DNA of 64,000 nucleotides, taken from assembly GCF_016406085.1 (NCBI RefSeq), contig NZ_JAEHFJ010000003.1, positions 374,288 to 438,287 of the forward strand. Reading direction: 5' to 3'. Made by a program: the position numbers and the translations under genes. Below are positions 17,166 through 26,642 of the stretch, one piece after another; within the stretch, counting starts at the first letter, position 1, and each line of letters starts with the position of its first letter. The notes under the pieces are model-generated. The model searched no databases, was not told the DNA's origin, and saw only the letters and a program-made list of their open reading frames with translations. This DNA is from Aureibaculum flavum. Lineage in GTDB: Bacteria > Bacteroidota > Bacteroidia > Flavobacteriales > Flavobacteriaceae.

Positions 17166-17885
17166 TTATTTTGGAAGTCCTTTTAATTTCATTTTAATTA
17201 CTCCTAAAATGGCTTCACCAATTATGGAACTATCCATTTTAGATTTACCTAATGCTCTATCCGTAAAGATAACGGAAACTTCTTTAATGTTAAATCCATG
17301 TTTCCATGCTTTAAATTTCATTTCGATCTGAAAAGCATATCCTACAAATTTAATCTTATCAAGTTTAATAGTTTCCAACACATTTCGTTTATAACAAACA
17401 AAACCCGCGGTTGTGTCATGAATAGGTATCCTAGTAATAAACTGCACATATTTGCTCGCAAAATAGGACATTAAAACTCTATTCATAGGCCAATTAACCA
17501 CATTTACACCTTTAGAATAACGAGAACCTATAGAAACATCGGCTCCGTAATCGTGACAAGCTTGGTACAATCTTATTAAATCTTTTGGGTCATGAGAAAA
17601 ATCGGCATCCATTTCTATGATATAATCATATTTTTTTGCCAAAGCCCATTTAAAACCATGAATATACGCTGTGCCGAGTCCTGTTTTTCCTTTTCTTTTT
17701 TCTAAAAATAAACGAGAAGGAAACTGAGCTTGTAAACGTTCTACAATTGCTCCTGTTCCGTCTGGAGAATTATCATCTACAACCAATACATCAAATGCCT
17801 TTTGTAATGAAAATACGGTCTTAACCATGTTTTCAATATTTTCTTTTTCGTTATATGTGGGTATAATGACTAAAGTGTCTGACAT
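17166..17885 (-). CDS. Polyprenol-phosphate mannosyltransferase (GT2)
   Basis: This 239-residue glycosyltransferase family 2 protein resembles dolichol/polyprenol-phosphate mannose synthases. The nucleotide-binding strand is VVDDNSPDGTG (about 35-46). The metal-binding DxD-type motif is MDADFSHDP at about residue 95. The acceptor region contains DTTAGFVCYKR, and the C-terminal IKEVSVIFTDRALGKSKM is characteristic of the DPM1 group. It would transfer a sugar from GDP-mannose (or a similar donor) to a lipid phosphate at the inner face of the membrane. There is no C-terminal membrane anchor. It heads the minus-strand set with dihydroorotase and DUF4296, with two -7 boxes upstream. Confidence 0.9.
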   Translation of the reverse strand: MSDTLVIIPTYNEKENIENMVKTVFSLQKAFDVLVVDDNSPDGTGAIVERLQAQFPSRLFLEKRKGKTGLGTAYIHGFKWALAKKYDYIIEMDADFSHDPKDLIRLYQACHDYGADVSIGSRYSKGVNVVNWPMNRVLMSYFASKYVQFITRIPIHDTTAGFVCYKRNVLETIKLDKIKFVGYAFQIEMKFKAWKHGFNIKEVSVIFTDRALGKSKMDSSIIGEAILGVIKMKLKGLPK

Positions 17886-17902
17886 TGTAATAATTTAATC
17901 TA

Positions 17903-17921
17903 CAAATTTAGAGCAAAGGTA
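17903..17921 (-). promoter_or_regulatory. Two overlapping-phase -7 boxes upstream of the GT2 gene
   Basis: On the minus strand, TAAATTTG (17910-17903) and TACCTTTG (17921-17914) both match TAnnTTTG. They lie 18 and 29 bases upstream of the GT2 ATG. Either could be the promoter. Confidence 0.5.
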
Positions 17922-17935
17922 AAATAAAATATTAC

Positions 17936-17943
17936 TAATTTTG
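17936..17943 (+). promoter_or_regulatory. -7 promoter box of the DUF4271 gene (TAATTTTG)
   Basis: A TAnnTTTG match lies 18 bases upstream of the ATG at 17962. It is back to back with the promoters of the divergent GT2 gene. Confidence 0.55.
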
Positions 17944-17961
17944 TGTTAATAATTTCAAACC

Positions 17962-18618
17962 ATGTTAGAAGCTACTGAACGTATTGTTGTATCAAAAGAT
18001 TGGATTACAATAGTACTTCTAATTGCTGTTACTTTACTGATTTTAAACCGATTAAAATCGAATGATAGATATTATAAACTAAAAAATTTATTATTTAATA
18101 ATACTTATATAAATAGTTTTTCAAAGGCCAACCCATTACTATTCAATTCATTTAGTATAATTTTTCTAGCCGTTTATGTAATTATTATATCTTTCTTGTT
18201 ATTTATTATTGTACATTTAGTAGAACCTGAAATGGCTTCCTATGACTTTTTATTTTACCTCAAAATTGCTTTTGTTGTATGTGTTTTTTTTGCCATTAGA
18301 ATTATTGCAGGTTTACTTCTGGGAATTTTAATTGAAAAAGAAAGGATTCAGACACACTTTACATTCTTGAAAGCAAGCTATTTAAGTAATTATAGTCTCA
18401 TTATGCTCCCATTAATTGCTATTCATTTTTATGTAAATTCTACAATATATTCCTATTTTTTGTTGTTTACAGCAGCTGCATTATTTCTTTATTATTACGT
18501 TTTATTGGTCAAAACAAATCAATCTTTAGTTTTTGGAAAATCGTTTTATTTTATTTTGTATCTTTGCACGCTCGAAATAGCTCCTTTTATAATAATGATC
18601 AAATATTTTATTTTATAA
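17962..18618 (+). CDS. DUF4271 family integral membrane protein
   Basis: This 218-residue protein has about six predicted membrane helices (about residues 13-32, 64-88, 98-122, 143-160, 164-184 and 195-217). It fits the DUF4271 family, which in flavobacteria sits immediately upstream of the uroporphyrinogen-III synthase gene, as here. The function of the family is unknown; the fixed neighbourhood hints at a role tied to heme or envelope assembly, which is inference only. A short C-rich hairpin (18699-18714) separates it from hemD. Confidence 0.85.
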   Translation: MLEATERIVVSKDWITIVLLIAVTLLILNRLKSNDRYYKLKNLLFNNTYINSFSKANPLLFNSFSIIFLAVYVIIISFLLFIIVHLVEPEMASYDFLFYLKIAFVVCVFFAIRIIAGLLLGILIEKERIQTHFTFLKASYLSNYSLIMLPLIAIHFYVNSTIYSYFLLFTAAALFLYYYVLLVKTNQSLVFGKSFYFILYLCTLEIAPFIIMIKYFIL

Positions 18619-18698
18619 GGGCAATTAAGAGAAAAGTGTTTATTTAACGCCTTAACCTTATTTTCAGTTACGCTGACAATTAAAAATTAAGGCATGCC

Positions 18699-18714
18699 TC
18701 CCGACTATTCGGGA
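18699..18714. repeat. Short hairpin TCCCGA-CTAT-TCGGGA
   Basis: A perfect 6-bp stem with a 4-base loop lies between the DUF4271 gene and hemD. It lacks a T-run, so it is at best a weak terminator or an RNA-processing element. Its last base overlaps an in-frame ATG upstream of the preferred hemD start. Confidence 0.4.
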
Positions 18715-18740
18715 TGATCAATAAAAACTATATAATACAG

Positions 18741-19484
18741 ATGAAAGTAAAAACTATTTTAGTTTCTCAACCCGCTCCAAGTACGAAGCAATCTCCATAC
18801 TTCGATTTATCCGATAAGCAAAAGGTAAAAATTGATTTTAGATCTTTTATTCATGTTGAATCGGTTGACGCAAGAGAAGTAAGAAATCAAAAAATTGACT
18901 TATCTAATTTTACAGCTGTTATTTTTACCAGTAGAAATGCAATTAATAACTATTTTAGAATAGCAGAAGAAATGCGTTTTACAGTACCTGATGATATGAA
19001 GTACTTCTGTCAATCTGAGGCTGTAGCTTATTATTTACAAAAATATGTAGTCTATAGAAAACGTAAAATTTATGTAGGTGAGCGTACTTTTCAAGATTTA
19101 TTAAAACAAATTAAAAAACACAAAACAGAATCCTTTTTATTACCTTCTTCAGATAAATTAAAACCCTTAGTTCCAGAGTTATTAAATGAACTTGATATAA
19201 AATGGGAAAAAGCGGTACTTTATAAAACCGTAACTAGTGATTTATCTGATTTAAAGAATGTTTTATATGATGTTTTAGTATTTTTTAGTCCTTCAGGTAT
19301 TGAGTCATTATTTCTTAATTTTCCAGATTTTAAGCAAAATGATACTAGGATTGCAGTCTTTGGAAACACTACTATTAAAGCCGCAGAAGAAGCTGGATTA
19401 CGTATAGATATTACTGCACCAAGTAAAGAAACACCATCTATGACAATGGCATTAGAACATTATATTAAAAATGTAAATAAATAG
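18741..19484 (+). CDS. hemD: Uroporphyrinogen-III synthase
   Basis: With the start at ATG 18741 this is 247 residues. An in-frame ATG at 18714 exists, but it lies in a hairpin and adds nine non-conserved residues, whereas MKVKTILVSQPAP is the expected N-terminus. The protein has two alternating Rossmann-like domains. HemD-typical segments are FTAVIFTSRNAINNYFRI, KYFCQSEAVAYYLQ and LVFFSPSGIESLF. A domain-2 strand, IAVFGNTTIKAAEEAGL, precedes the C-terminal MTMALEHYI helix. It cyclises hydroxymethylbilane to uroporphyrinogen III in heme synthesis. A strong bidirectional terminator separates it from recA. Confidence 0.9.
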   Translation: MKVKTILVSQPAPSTKQSPYFDLSDKQKVKIDFRSFIHVESVDAREVRNQKIDLSNFTAVIFTSRNAINNYFRIAEEMRFTVPDDMKYFCQSEAVAYYLQKYVVYRKRKIYVGERTFQDLLKQIKKHKTESFLLPSSDKLKPLVPELLNELDIKWEKAVLYKTVTSDLSDLKNVLYDVLVFFSPSGIESLFLNFPDFKQNDTRIAVFGNTTIKAAEEAGLRIDITAPSKETPSMTMALEHYIKNVNK

Positions 19485-19502
19485 ACATTTACTTAAAACC
19501 AT

Positions 19503-19535
19503 AAAAAAAGCGGACATTAAATGTCCGCTTTTTTT
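19503..19535. terminator. Bidirectional intrinsic terminator between hemD and recA
   Basis: A perfect 9-bp stem, AGCGGACAT-TAA-ATGTCCGCT, is flanked by an A-run on the left and a T-run on the right. It can terminate the convergent hemD and recA transcripts. Confidence 0.9.
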
Positions 19536-19549
19536 ATGGTCAAAATATT

Positions 19550-20557
19550 TTATTTTTCTTTATTGATTTCAACAAGAATTTTACCTTCTAATTCTTCAGC
19601 TAAATCAGGATTATCTTTAATTAAAGATTTTACAGCATCTCTACCTTGTCCTAATTTAGTCTCACCATAACTAAACCAAGAACCACTTTTCTTAATAATT
19701 CCTAATTCTACACCAATATCTAGTATTTCACCAACTTTAGAAATACCTTCACCATACATAATATCAAACTCAGCCATTCGGAAAGGTGGTGCTACTTTGT
19801 TCTTAACCACTTTTACTTTAGTACTATTACCTATGACTCTATCACCATCTTTAATTTGTGTTCTACGTCTAATATCTAAACGAACAGATGCATAAAATTT
19901 TAAGGCATTACCACCAGTAGTAGTCTCTGGGTTACCAAACATTACACCAATTTTTTCACGCAATTGGTTAATAAATATTACTGTACATTTTGTTTTACTT
20001 ATAGTTCCAGTAAGTTTACGTAAAGCCTGAGACATTAAACGAGCATGTAAACCCATTTTAGAATCACCCATTTCACCTTCAATTTCACTTTTTGGTGTAA
20101 GTGCTGCAACTGAATCAATTACCACAATATCAATAGCTCCTGATCTAATTAAATTATCAGCTATTTCCAAAGCTTGTTCTCCATGATCTGGTTGCGAGAT
20201 GATTAAATTATCAATATCAATACCTAAATTCTGTGCATAATATCTATCAAAAGCGTGTTCTGCATCAATAAATGCCGCAATTCCACCAGCTTTCTGAGCT
20301 TCTGCAATTGCGTGTAACGTTAATGTTGTTTTACCTGAAGATTCTGGTCCATAAATTTCTATTACTCTACCTCTTGGATAACCACCAACACCTAAAGCTA
20401 TATCTAATCCTAAAGAACCAGATGGAATTGCTTCAATATCTTCTGCAACATCGTCTCCTAAACGCATTACTGAACCTTTTCCGTATGTTTTATCTAATTT
20501 ATCTAAAGTTAATTGTAAAGCCTTTAGTTTTGCCGTTTTTTCTTTGTCTTCTGCCAT
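19550..20557 (-). CDS. recA: Recombinase RecA
   Basis: This 335-residue protein is a canonical RecA. It has Walker A GPESSGKT at residues 70-77, Walker [11 protein letters not shown], the [10 protein letters not shown] and [22 protein letters not shown] loops, and a C-terminal acidic tail that is short in this group. It forms ATP-dependent filaments on single-stranded DNA for homologous recombination and damage signalling. It is monocistronic on the minus strand. The 329 bases upstream show no LexA-like box that I can recognise, in keeping with the absence of a classical SOS system in many flavobacteria. Confidence 0.98.
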   Translation of the reverse strand: MAEDKEKTAKLKALQLTLDKLDKTYGKGSVMRLGDDVAEDIEAIPSGSLGLDIALGVGGYPRGRVIEIYGPESSGKTTLTLHAIAEAQKAGGIAAFIDAEHAFDRYYAQNLGIDIDNLIISQPDHGEQALEIADNLIRSGAIDIVVIDSVAALTPKSEIEGEMGDSKMGLHARLMSQALRKLTGTISKTKCTVIFINQLREKIGVMFGNPETTTGGNALKFYASVRLDIRRRTQIKDGDRVIGNSTKVKVVKNKVAPPFRMAEFDIMYGEGISKVGEILDIGVELGIIKKSGSWFSYGETKLGQGRDAVKSLIKDNPDLAEELEGKILVEINKEK

Positions 20558-20886
20558 AATTCTACTTAAAAGTATATTTAAAATAATAGTCGCTAAAATA
20601 CGAAAAAGAACTTTAAATTTTATACCATAAAAAAGTAATGTTTATAATTACTATGAATAGTATACTTTTTATTATAATGATATATTAAAAAAAAAATTCT
20701 TTTCGTTTTGTTGCTCTTTAGGTATTATTCCTTTGAGTAATAACTTACAAAGTAATAATATTTGAATTACTAATCCTTAAAATATTCACAATCCAAACGA
20801 AAACTTTCAACTTGGTAATCTTCAAATAGATTTTGCAACCTACTTAGCCCTTTTAAATAAATCTATGAATTAAAAATAGTTTATTT
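20558..20886. other. Intergenic region between nudK and recA
   Basis: The stretch is AT-rich and non-coding, holding the recA promoter region and the 3' end of the rpiB-GNAT-nudK transcript. A CTTTG/CAAAG inverted pair surrounds a short spacer near 20731-20752. No clear TAnnTTTG box, open frame or RNA gene is visible. Confidence 0.5.
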
Positions 20887-21471
20887 TTAATCTAGTAATT
20901 TTTCAATTGCAGCATGTTGCAATAAAATAACCGTTTTTGCATCATTTATTTCACCAGTTTTAATCATTTCTAAAGCATTTTTAAAAGGCATTTCTAATAC
21001 TTCAATTTCTTCAGTTTCTGAAGCTAATCCTCCGCCTTCATTTACTTTCATATCCTCATTATATTCTCCAATAAAGTAGTATATCTTTTCAGTAACTGCA
21101 CCAGGTGTTGAATAAATTACAAATACTTTTTTAACTTTTTCTAAGAGATAACCTGTTTCTTCTTCGGCCTCTTTTTTTATACAAGTAATGGGATCATCTT
21201 CATCTAATAAACCTGCACAAACCTCTATTGACATACCATCATCATTACCATTTAAATAACTAGGCATTCTAAATTGTTTGGTTAATATAACGGTACCTTT
21301 TATATTATTAAATAATAAAATACACGCCCCATCACCTCTATCGTAACTCTCTCTATTCTGGTTTTGCCAAGAACCATTTTTTAACTGATAATCAAAATTT
21401 ACCTTATCTAAGGTGTACCAATCATTTGATAAATTAGTAATCTTTTTTATTTTTACTTTAGGATTGTTCAT
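20887..21471 (-). CDS. nudK: GDP-mannose pyrophosphatase, NUDIX hydrolase (NudK-like)
   Basis: This 194-residue protein closely follows the layout of Escherichia coli NudK. The shared segments include ESYDRGDGACILLF, LTKQFRMPSYLNGNDDG, the Nudix region GLLDEDDP followed by KKEAEEETGY (about 87-108), the family-specific STPGAVTEKIYYFIGEY, and MPFKNALEMIKTGEINDAKT. NudK-type enzymes hydrolyse GDP-mannose to GMP and mannose-1-phosphate. In the Nudix box Lys replaces the usual Arg before the first Glu. It is the last gene of a tight rpiB-GNAT-nudK operon and overlaps the GNAT gene by 14 bases. Confidence 0.9.
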   Translation of the reverse strand: MNNPKVKIKKITNLSNDWYTLDKVNFDYQLKNGSWQNQNRESYDRGDGACILLFNNIKGTVILTKQFRMPSYLNGNDDGMSIEVCAGLLDEDDPITCIKKEAEEETGYLLEKVKKVFVIYSTPGAVTEKIYYFIGEYNEDMKVNEGGGLASETEEIEVLEMPFKNALEMIKTGEINDAKTVILLQHAAIEKLLD

Positions 21472-21910
21472 TGTCTAATATCATATATATATGTGGGATT
21501 CCATCTTCTAGATATCCTTCTCCTTTTTGTTGAAAACCAAAAGATTCATAGAAATTCTTAAGGTAAACTTGTGCTCCTATTTTTATAGGAGTTTTTCCAT
21601 ATAGTTTATAGGTTTCATTTATTGTTCGCTCTATAAGCTTCTTACCTAGTTCTTGTTTTCTAAAATTTTCATGCACTACTACTCTACCAAATGCAACTTG
21701 TACATAATAATCTCCAGGTTTAAAAATTCTGGTATATGCTATGACTTCATTATTATTTATACAAAAAAAGTGATGAGCAAGTTGATCTTTATTATCTAAT
21801 TCTGGATAGGGACAATTTTGTTCAACAACAAAAATATCTATTCGAAGTTTTAAAATAGAATAAAATTCATTTAAAGATAATTGATCAAATGTTTTTAAAA
21901 ACCATTGCAT
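21458..21910 (-). CDS. GNAT family N-acetyltransferase (ElaA-like)
   Basis: This 150-residue protein has the short GNAT fold. The N-terminal half contains LRIDIFVVEQNCPYPELDNKD, which is characteristic of the ElaA group. The acetyl-CoA loop is in VHENFRKQELGKKLIE, and the C-terminal strand region is KNFYESFGFQQKGEGYLEDG. It likely transfers acetyl groups to a small molecule or protein; the substrate is unknown. It starts one base after the rpiB stop codon and overlaps nudK, so the three genes are translationally linked. Confidence 0.9.
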   Translation of the reverse strand: MQWFLKTFDQLSLNEFYSILKLRIDIFVVEQNCPYPELDNKDQLAHHFFCINNNEVIAYTRIFKPGDYYVQVAFGRVVVHENFRKQELGKKLIERTINETYKLYGKTPIKIGAQVYLKNFYESFGFQQKGEGYLEDGIPHIYMILDNEQS

Positions 21911-21911
21911 T

Positions 21912-22343
21912 TTATGAACAAGCTATTTTATCAACTCTAGTCTGATGACGCCCACCTTCAAAATCCATATTTAAAAAAATATCAACAAAATTAATTGCTT
22001 GATGTACTGAAACAAATCGTGCAGGAATACTTAATATATTTGCATCATTATGTTGTCTTGCTAACGCAACCAATTCATTATTCCAACATAGAGCTGCTCT
22101 AATTCCTTGATGTTTATTGGCCGCAATTTGTGCACCATTGCCACTTCCACAAATGGTTATACCAAAATCAACCTCTTTATTTTCTACAGCATTAGCTACT
22201 GGATGAACAAAATCTGGATAATCAACACTATCATCGGTATCAGTTCCAAAATTTATAACGGTATGTCCGTTTTCCTCTAAATGCTTTACTATAGCTTTCT
22301 TGTAATCGGTACCTGCGTGGTCATTACCTATTGCAATCTTCAT
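21912..22343 (-). CDS. rpiB: Ribose-5-phosphate isomerase B
   Basis: This 143-residue protein matches the LacAB/RpiB family: GNDHAGTDYKK at the N-terminus, the phosphate-binding and catalytic CGSGNGAQIAANK (Cys about residue 65), ALCWNNELVALARQHNDANI, and a C-terminal GGRHQTRVDKI. It interconverts ribose-5-phosphate and ribulose-5-phosphate in the pentose phosphate pathway. It is first in the rpiB-GNAT-nudK operon and is preceded by a long AT-rich gap. Confidence 0.96.
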   Translation of the reverse strand: MKIAIGNDHAGTDYKKAIVKHLEENGHTVINFGTDTDDSVDYPDFVHPVANAVENKEVDFGITICGSGNGAQIAANKHQGIRAALCWNNELVALARQHNDANILSIPARFVSVHQAINFVDIFLNMDFEGGRHQTRVDKIACS

Positions 22344-23028
22344 TTTTTATATATTTTAATTTAAAATTCAAATTTACCACTATTTAACTTTATGAACATT
22401 AAAATTTTAAATTGTTAATAGCTTTTGGCAATAATTTAAGAATTAGACCTTTAAACAATCCTACAATTGTTAATCAAATATCAATTAAATTTTATAATAA
22501 TAATTTGTATTCTTAATTAAAAGGTTAAGAGAAATATTACTAATACAAACCTAATTTAGTTATCATAATTTGAGATGAATTTATTAACATATAAAAACAA
22601 GGTTTTCAACTAAAATTTTAATTATTCTTTACAATAAACTAGTTAATAACAGTTGTTAACAACCTGTGTTTAGAATTGATTATTTATTTGATTTATAGTT
22701 GGTTTAACTAATAAATAATAGCTCATAAAATGTTAAACAAAATTTAACAACTTAATATCAAAATAAATATTGCATTATTTATTGTAACTATTAACAACAT
22801 ATAATAACAATCATTTCTTTTCTAAAATTTTAAAATAAAAAAAATATTATATTATATATGTTGATAAGTAAAAATTAAGCAAACACAAGTAGGTAAATTT
22901 ATGTTGTGAGTGAATACCTTATTATTAATACTAATAAGTAGTTTTTTTACTTTTTTTCACTTTTTATCTAAAATATTGTAAATTAGCGACCTTAACTATG
23001 AACTAAGAAAACTTAAACCCCCTATGTT
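22344..23028. other. Long AT-rich intergenic region (685 bp)
   Basis: This stretch is far more AT-rich than its surroundings and contains no credible open frame or RNA gene. It has repeated TTAACAAC motifs (22656-22663, 22744-22751, 22791-22798). There is an imperfect palindrome GTTAATAACAGTTGTTAAC (from about 22642), together with several TGTTAA variants. Near the right end, poly-T tracts and TTGTAAATTAG precede the NHL protein gene. It holds the promoters of the divergent rpiB operon and the NHL gene; most of its length is unexplained. I see no DnaA box cluster. Confidence 0.6.
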
Positions 23029-24330
23029 ATGAAAAAAAATTACATTATTTTATTATTTTTATGCCTTGTGTATACTGCACAAAGTCAAACAATTACTACG
23101 GTAGCAGGTACTGGATCTTCGGGATTTTCTGGAGATGGTGGTTTAGCTACTACAGCAAAGTTAAATTTACCATTTAATTTAACTTTTGACAAGTCTGATA
23201 ATATTTATATTGCAGATACTTATAATAATAGTATTAGAAGAATTGATAAGGAATCAGGTATCATTACAACAGTAGTTGGTACAGCTGATAAAAAACAAGT
23301 TAGCGAATTAAAAACCCCAACGGGATTAACATTTGATAATTACAATAACCTATATGTTGCTGATTTAGCTAATTTACGTATTAGAAAGATAAATTTAGAT
23401 ACAGGTAGTTCTATTACGTTAGTTGGAAAAAAATCAGAAACAGAATTTCCTAATATTAATGAATATTTAGGAGGTCCTTTTAATGTTGTTTTTGACAAGC
23501 ATGGAAATCTTTTTGTTTCTGTAAACGGTGATAGTAATGTTAAAAAAGTTGATTTTACAACGGGTAAGGTAACTATTATTGCAGGTACTGGTGAAGTAGG
23601 TTTTTCTGGAGATGGAGGACAAGCTTCTGCTGCTAAATTAGCCAACCCAACAGGTTTAGCTTTAGACGGTAAAGGAAATCTTTTTGTTTCTGATAGTGGT
23701 AACGAACGTATTAGAAAAATAAATTTATCAACGGGTGTTATTACAACTGTAGCCGGAACCGGAGAAACAGGATTTGTAGGAGAAAATATTGATGCAACTA
23801 AAGCTCAATTAGCAAATCCATTAGGTTTAGCTATTAATAATAATGGTGATTTATTTGTTGTGGATAGAGGTAATAATATGGTAAGAAAAATTGCACTTTC
23901 TACAGGTAAAATTACAACGGTAGCTGGTAATGGTGAGTCTGGATTTTCAGGAGATGGTGAATTAGCAAAAGATGCAAAATTATCTAATCCTACCGGTTTA
24001 GCTTTTAATAAAACTGGTGAATTATTTGTTGTAGATAGAGGTAATAATAGAATTAGAAAAATATCAGGTTTAGCCTCTGCAGATACTGATGAAGTTTCAT
24101 TAGAAGCAAGTATAAAAGTATATCCTAATCCAAGTACAGATAAAATAACTATCGATATAAAAGATAACGTTGAATTGAAATATGTTTTAATGTTTGATTC
24201 TAATGGTAGTCAGGTAAAAGTGCAATTAAAAGACAAGTCTTTAAATGTAGCTAAATTACCAAGAGGTATTTATGTACTTAGAATTGCAACATCTGAAGGT
24301 TCAACAGAACAAAAGGTTGTATTAGAATAA
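23029..24330 (+). CDS. NHL-repeat protein exported by T9SS (C-terminal sorting domain)
   Basis: This 433-residue protein has a signal peptide (about 1-19, ending in AQSQ). Six or so NHL repeats follow, with the recurring pattern GxSGFSGDGG...A.LxxPxGLxFDxxGNLFVxDxGNxRIRKI, forming a beta-propeller from about residue 22 to 345. The last 72 residues (from about 362, VYPNPSTDKITI to VLE) are a type A T9SS sorting domain, ending with the usual LPRGIYVLRI strand. It should be secreted through the outer membrane by T9SS and anchored or released at the surface. NHL propellers bind proteins or glycans; the ligand is unknown. A terminator follows at 24351-24380. Confidence 0.92.
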   Translation: MKKNYIILLFLCLVYTAQSQTITTVAGTGSSGFSGDGGLATTAKLNLPFNLTFDKSDNIYIADTYNNSIRRIDKESGIITTVVGTADKKQVSELKTPTGLTFDNYNNLYVADLANLRIRKINLDTGSSITLVGKKSETEFPNINEYLGGPFNVVFDKHGNLFVSVNGDSNVKKVDFTTGKVTIIAGTGEVGFSGDGGQASAAKLANPTGLALDGKGNLFVSDSGNERIRKINLSTGVITTVAGTGETGFVGENIDATKAQLANPLGLAINNNGDLFVVDRGNNMVRKIALSTGKITTVAGNGESGFSGDGELAKDAKLSNPTGLAFNKTGELFVVDRGNNRIRKISGLASADTDEVSLEASIKVYPNPSTDKITIDIKDNVELKYVLMFDSNGSQVKVQLKDKSLNVAKLPRGIYVLRIATSEGSTEQKVVLE

Positions 24331-24350
24331 AAAATAACAATTATTTAATT

Positions 24351-24380
24351 AAAAGCCTCGATGACTATCGGGGCTTTTTT
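24351..24380 (+). terminator. Intrinsic terminator after the NHL protein gene
   Basis: A 12-bp stem with one G-T pair (AAAAGCCTCGAT-GACT-ATCGGGGCTTTT) is followed by a T-run. It separates the NHL gene from rnr, whose ATG is 28 bases further on. Confidence 0.85.
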
Positions 24381-24408
24381 GTTATATTTCGGCTAGAATA
24401 AATAAAGT

Positions 24409-26616
24409 ATGTCAAAAAAGAGATTTCAATATAAAAAGAAAGGTAATGTAGTTAAAGATTTATCTACAAAAATTTTAAAAACATTAAATCAAAATTCAAA
24501 ACAGTCGTTTAATTATAAACAAATAGCCGCGAGTTTAGATATTACAGATGCTAATGGTAGACAACAAATTATACAAAATTTGGAAGCCTTAAAGCTAAAG
24601 GAACGAATCGAAGAAACTGAAAAGGGTAAGTATAAAATTATACAAAACGAACATTATCATGTTGGTATTTTAGATGTTACATCTAATAAAAATGCCTATT
24701 TTATTTCGGATACTTTAGAGCACGATGCCTTTATACCAACGATAAATTTAAATCGTGGACTAGATGGTGATACGGTAAAAGTTTATGTGTATAGAAGGCG
24801 AAATAATGATAAGTACGAAGGTGAAGTAACTGAAATTATAGAACGTGCTAAAACCGAATTTGTTGGTGTTTTACAAATGAGTAAAAATTTCGGATTTGTA
24901 ATACCAGACAATAATAAGATGTATGCAGATATTTTTATATCTAAAAATAATATAGACGGAGCAGAACATGGAGATAAAGTATTGGCTGAATTAACAGATT
25001 GGCCAAATAATTCTAAGAATCCTTTTGGTAAAATTATTACGGTTTTAGGTAAACCTGGAGAACACGATACTGAAATTCACTCTATTTTATTAGAATATGG
25101 TCTTCCGTATCAGTTTCCTGAAAAAGTTGAAGATGATGCCACCAAATTAGTAACAGAAGTGAGTGCAAAAGATATTTCGGAACGGAGGGATATGCGTAAA
25201 ACGTTAACTTTTACAATAGATCCTAAAGATGCCAAAGATTTTGATGATGCTTTATCTTTTAAAGAACTAGAAAATGGAAATTTTGAAATAGGAATTCATA
25301 TTGCAGATGTATCGCATTATGTGCAACCAGATACAATTTTAGATCAAGAAGCTTATGAAAGGGCAACTTCAGTATATTTAGTAGATAGAGTTGTACCTAT
25401 GTTGCCAGAAGTATTGTCTAATGGAGTATGTTCTTTAAGACCTAATGAAGAAAAATTAACTTTTTCAGCGGTTTTTGAAATGGATCAGAAAGGACATGTT
25501 ATAAACGAATGGTTTGGTAGAACGGTTACATATTCAGACCAACGTTTTGCATATGAAGAAGCTCAGCATATAATAGAAACTTTTGAAAATACAATTCCTG
25601 AGGATATATCGATAACGGGAAAAAGTTATAAAGTAACTGATGATATTGTAAAAGCAACTTTAAAGTTAGACGAACTGGCAAAAAAACTTAGAAAAAGACG
25701 CTTACAACAAGGAGCAATTACTTTTGATAGGGTAGAAGTGAAGTTTAATTTAAATGAAGATGCTGAACCAACTGGGGTTTATTTTAAAGAATCTAAAGAT
25801 GCGAATAAGCTAATTGAAGAATTTATGCTTTTAGCTAATAAAAAAGTAGCTGAATTTGTAGGAAAAAAGAAAAATGGTACACCTACAAAAAATACGTTTA
25901 TTTATAGAATACATGATGAACCTAATTCTGATAAACTAGCTGGTTTACAAGAAATTATAAGTAAGTTCGGATACAAAATTAATACCCAAACAAAAGAAAC
26001 AACTTCTAATTCATTAAACAAGTTGTTAAGTGATGTAAATGGCAAGCCGGAAGAGAATATGATAGAAACTTTAACTATCCGTTCAATGAGCAAAGCAATT
26101 TATACTACGGATAATATTGGACATTACGGATTAGCATTTGACTATTACAGTCATTTTACGTCACCTATTAGACGTTATCCTGATGTGATGACACATAGAT
26201 TACTTCAACATTATTTGGATGGAGGAAAATCGCCCGATGCAGCACCTTACGAGAAAAGATGTGAACACTCTTCAGAAAGAGAAATGTTAGCATCTAAAGC
26301 AGAACGTGATTCTATTAAATACATGCAGGTTAAATACATGCAAAATCATCAAGATGAAGAATTTGTAGGTGTGATATCAGGAGTTACGGAATGGGGTATT
26401 TATATAGAAATTATAGAAAATAAGTGTGAAGGAATGGTACGTACTCGAGATATTAAGGACGATTATTATATCTATGATGAAAAGCAATACGCTTTGGTTG
26501 GACAGTCTACAAATAATCTATATCAGTTGGGAGATGAAGTTACTGTAAAAGTGAAAAAGACAGATTTAGAACGTAAACACTTAGATTTTTACTTAATAAA
26601 TGGAAATGGTGATTAA
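24409..26616 (+). CDS. rnr: Ribonuclease R
   Basis: This 735-residue RNase II/RNB family exoribonuclease degrades structured RNA 3' to 5'. The order is a basic N-terminal helix-turn-helix (about 10-85), two cold-shock-like domains (about 85-240) and the RNB domain with catalytic DPKDAKDFDD at residues 271-280. The RNB domain also has FTSPIRRYPDVMTHR near 585. The C-terminal S1 domain runs from about 640 to 728 (FVGVISGVTEWGIYIEI). The length is slightly below that of E. coli RNase R, as usual in Bacteroidota. It is monocistronic and followed by a long palindrome. Confidence 0.97.
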   Translation: MSKKRFQYKKKGNVVKDLSTKILKTLNQNSKQSFNYKQIAASLDITDANGRQQIIQNLEALKLKERIEETEKGKYKIIQNEHYHVGILDVTSNKNAYFISDTLEHDAFIPTINLNRGLDGDTVKVYVYRRRNNDKYEGEVTEIIERAKTEFVGVLQMSKNFGFVIPDNNKMYADIFISKNNIDGAEHGDKVLAELTDWPNNSKNPFGKIITVLGKPGEHDTEIHSILLEYGLPYQFPEKVEDDATKLVTEVSAKDISERRDMRKTLTFTIDPKDAKDFDDALSFKELENGNFEIGIHIADVSHYVQPDTILDQEAYERATSVYLVDRVVPMLPEVLSNGVCSLRPNEEKLTFSAVFEMDQKGHVINEWFGRTVTYSDQRFAYEEAQHIIETFENTIPEDISITGKSYKVTDDIVKATLKLDELAKKLRKRRLQQGAITFDRVEVKFNLNEDAEPTGVYFKESKDANKLIEEFMLLANKKVAEFVGKKKNGTPTKNTFIYRIHDEPNSDKLAGLQEIISKFGYKINTQTKETTSNSLNKLLSDVNGKPEENMIETLTIRSMSKAIYTTDNIGHYGLAFDYYSHFTSPIRRYPDVMTHRLLQHYLDGGKSPDAAPYEKRCEHSSEREMLASKAERDSIKYMQVKYMQNHQDEEFVGVISGVTEWGIYIEIIENKCEGMVRTRDIKDDYYIYDEKQYALVGQSTNNLYQLGDEVTVKVKKTDLERKHLDFYLINGNGD

Positions 26617-26642
26617 AAATATGTTTTAAGAAACATAATTAT

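Noticed and set aside
22344-23028. Replication origin in the AT-rich gap
   Set aside because: No DnaA-box (TTATCCACA-like) cluster and no dnaA gene are visible; AT-richness alone is not enough.
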